DNA of 64,000 nucleotides from Raphanus sativus (Eukaryota; Streptophyta; Magnoliopsida; Brassicales; Brassicaceae), in NCBI RefSeq assembly GCF_000801105.2, contig NC_079514.1, forward strand, positions 22,112,293 through 22,176,292. Reading direction: 5' to 3'. The notes under the pieces were generated by a model that saw only the letters and a list, made by a program, of their open reading frames with translations, did no database searches and was not told the origin of the DNA. Of this stretch, positions 63,461-64,000 are shown in pieces; position 1 is the stretch's first letter; each line of letters starts with the position of its first letter. The translations under genes were made by a program, and so were the position numbers.

Positions 63461-63629
63461 TGAAGCTGATCTCGTCTGTTCCGAGGAGTAGGTGCTTAGG
63501 ACCCTCGGTGATACGCCCAAAATCGGGAAGGATCACTTTAGCCGGATCTTGGATATGATTCGAGAAGGCGAAGGCACTTCCGGAACTGGGATGGATTGAT
63601 AGGATCGTCAAGAGGTGCGGAATGGCTCT

Positions 63630-64000
63630 TGATATACCAACGATCTAAGGCTAACCACCAAAGAACGGATGAATGTGTTGGCTAACCACCAAACAACACA
63701 CAAAGATGATTGGCTGACCACAAAATCAACAAGCCGGTTCACACCGATGAACTAGCTAAGAACTCTCTCTCACTTTGAGAAAAGAAATACAAAAATAAAC
63801 TCCAAAAATGATCTGATTTTATTCATGAAATGAAATACATATTTATAGTAGAATGAGTCAAAGAAAGACTTAAATAATTGTGGAAAACTAGAAGCATAGA
63901 AAACACAAACAAAGACCAAGACTTTTTATGGAAAACCGAAATGTGCACTATGACTTTTGACCGAGTTTGAATGCCTCTTTCCTAGGCACGACTTTGACTC
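63630..64000 (-). repeat. LTR of a further retroelement, runs off the window
   Basis: On the minus strand the sequence reads as LTR downstream parts: a TATA box (ctataaatatg, about 63838-63848), a poly(A) signal (aataaaatc), three repeats of ggtggttagcc-type phrases, and an end ...GGTATATCA at 63630. It interrupts Y. The family is not recognised; no TSD partner is visible. Confidence 0.5.

Larger units (their letters stand above)
53783..63629 (-). mobile_element. Element Y: Tat-lineage Gypsy retrotransposon
   Basis: From the left: a 3' LTR (about 53783-54188), PPT, antisense ORF (plus, 54664-56488), a non-coding repeat-bearing region, then on the minus strand integrase, dual RNase H, RT and protease. 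A solo LTR (62023-63460) interrupts the protease, and another LTR begins at 63630 within the gag/protease region. The 5' LTR and most of gag are outside the window or lost. Y sits inside W coding sequence. Confidence 0.85.
61487..63629 (-). pseudogene. Element Y protease and gag end, split by a solo LTR
   Basis: The protease active site is DNGSS (about residue 51 of the frame 62062-61679), followed by FLVVDCPSSYNVILGRP. The upstream part lies at 63466-63629 (IHPSSGSAFAFSNHIQDPAK, GPKHLLLGTDEISF) beyond the solo LTR (62023-63460). The first dozen or so codons of the 62062 frame come from the LTR itself, so that start is artificial. A frame change also lies close to the insertion site. Confidence 0.8.

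Overview
This window is plant nuclear DNA made almost entirely of transposable elements. The families point to a Brassicaceae genome, probably pericentromeric heterochromatin: Athila-type Gypsy elements with an ATHILA ORF1-like protein, Tat-type Gypsy elements with antisense ORFs and a second RNase H, a Tekay-like chromovirus, and Helitron 5' ends beside an RPA70-like gene. I see no convincing single-copy host gene, no rRNA or tRNA gene and no CRISPR array.

Layout. 1-4213: Helitron-like H1 (minus) with a multi-exon RPA70-like gene. 4214-5926: second Helitron-like 5' end, H2 (minus), enclosing a broken TPR (NPG-related) host-gene fragment. 5927-8150: 3' end of a Tekay-like chromovirus (minus). 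From 8151 on there is a nest. Athila-like element W (plus) starts at 8151. Its 5' LTR is split by Tat-like element X1 (9030-49581, TSD ATAGG). X1 contains a second X-family LTR and internal region (X2). The X2 LTR is itself split by Athila element A (13976-32560, TSD ACGGT). The X interior is also split by element S (37939-47424, TSD CTTGC). W resumes at 49587 with a decayed gag-protease until Tat element Y (minus, about 53783 onward). Y is interrupted by a solo X-family LTR (62023-63460, TSD TGAAG) and, from 63630, by an LTR running off the window.

A spans a 100-N gap. The 6.6 kb on each side of the gap are near copies (14305-20889 and 20990-27568), so one apparent copy may be an unmerged contig overlap rather than biology.

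The most unusual signals are at DNA or RNA level. First, elements W and S carry arrays of the palindrome TCGATCGA phased at 24 bp (21-27) with unrelated spacers. The arrays occur in LTRs, untranslated DNA and coding DNA, and in coding DNA the palindrome is read in all three frames. Second, every recognisable polypurine tract next to a 3' LTR (Tekay, A, S, X1, X2, Y), plus second copies in A and S, is flanked on its sense 5' side by a stem-loop whose stem differs between families. Third, X-family LTRs carry subfamily-specific palindromic minisatellites, one built on a perfect 20-bp palindrome. S also looks like a young element (near-identical 1359-bp LTRs) that encodes gag-protease and a duplicated gag-N-terminus-like ORF but no reverse transcriptase or integrase.
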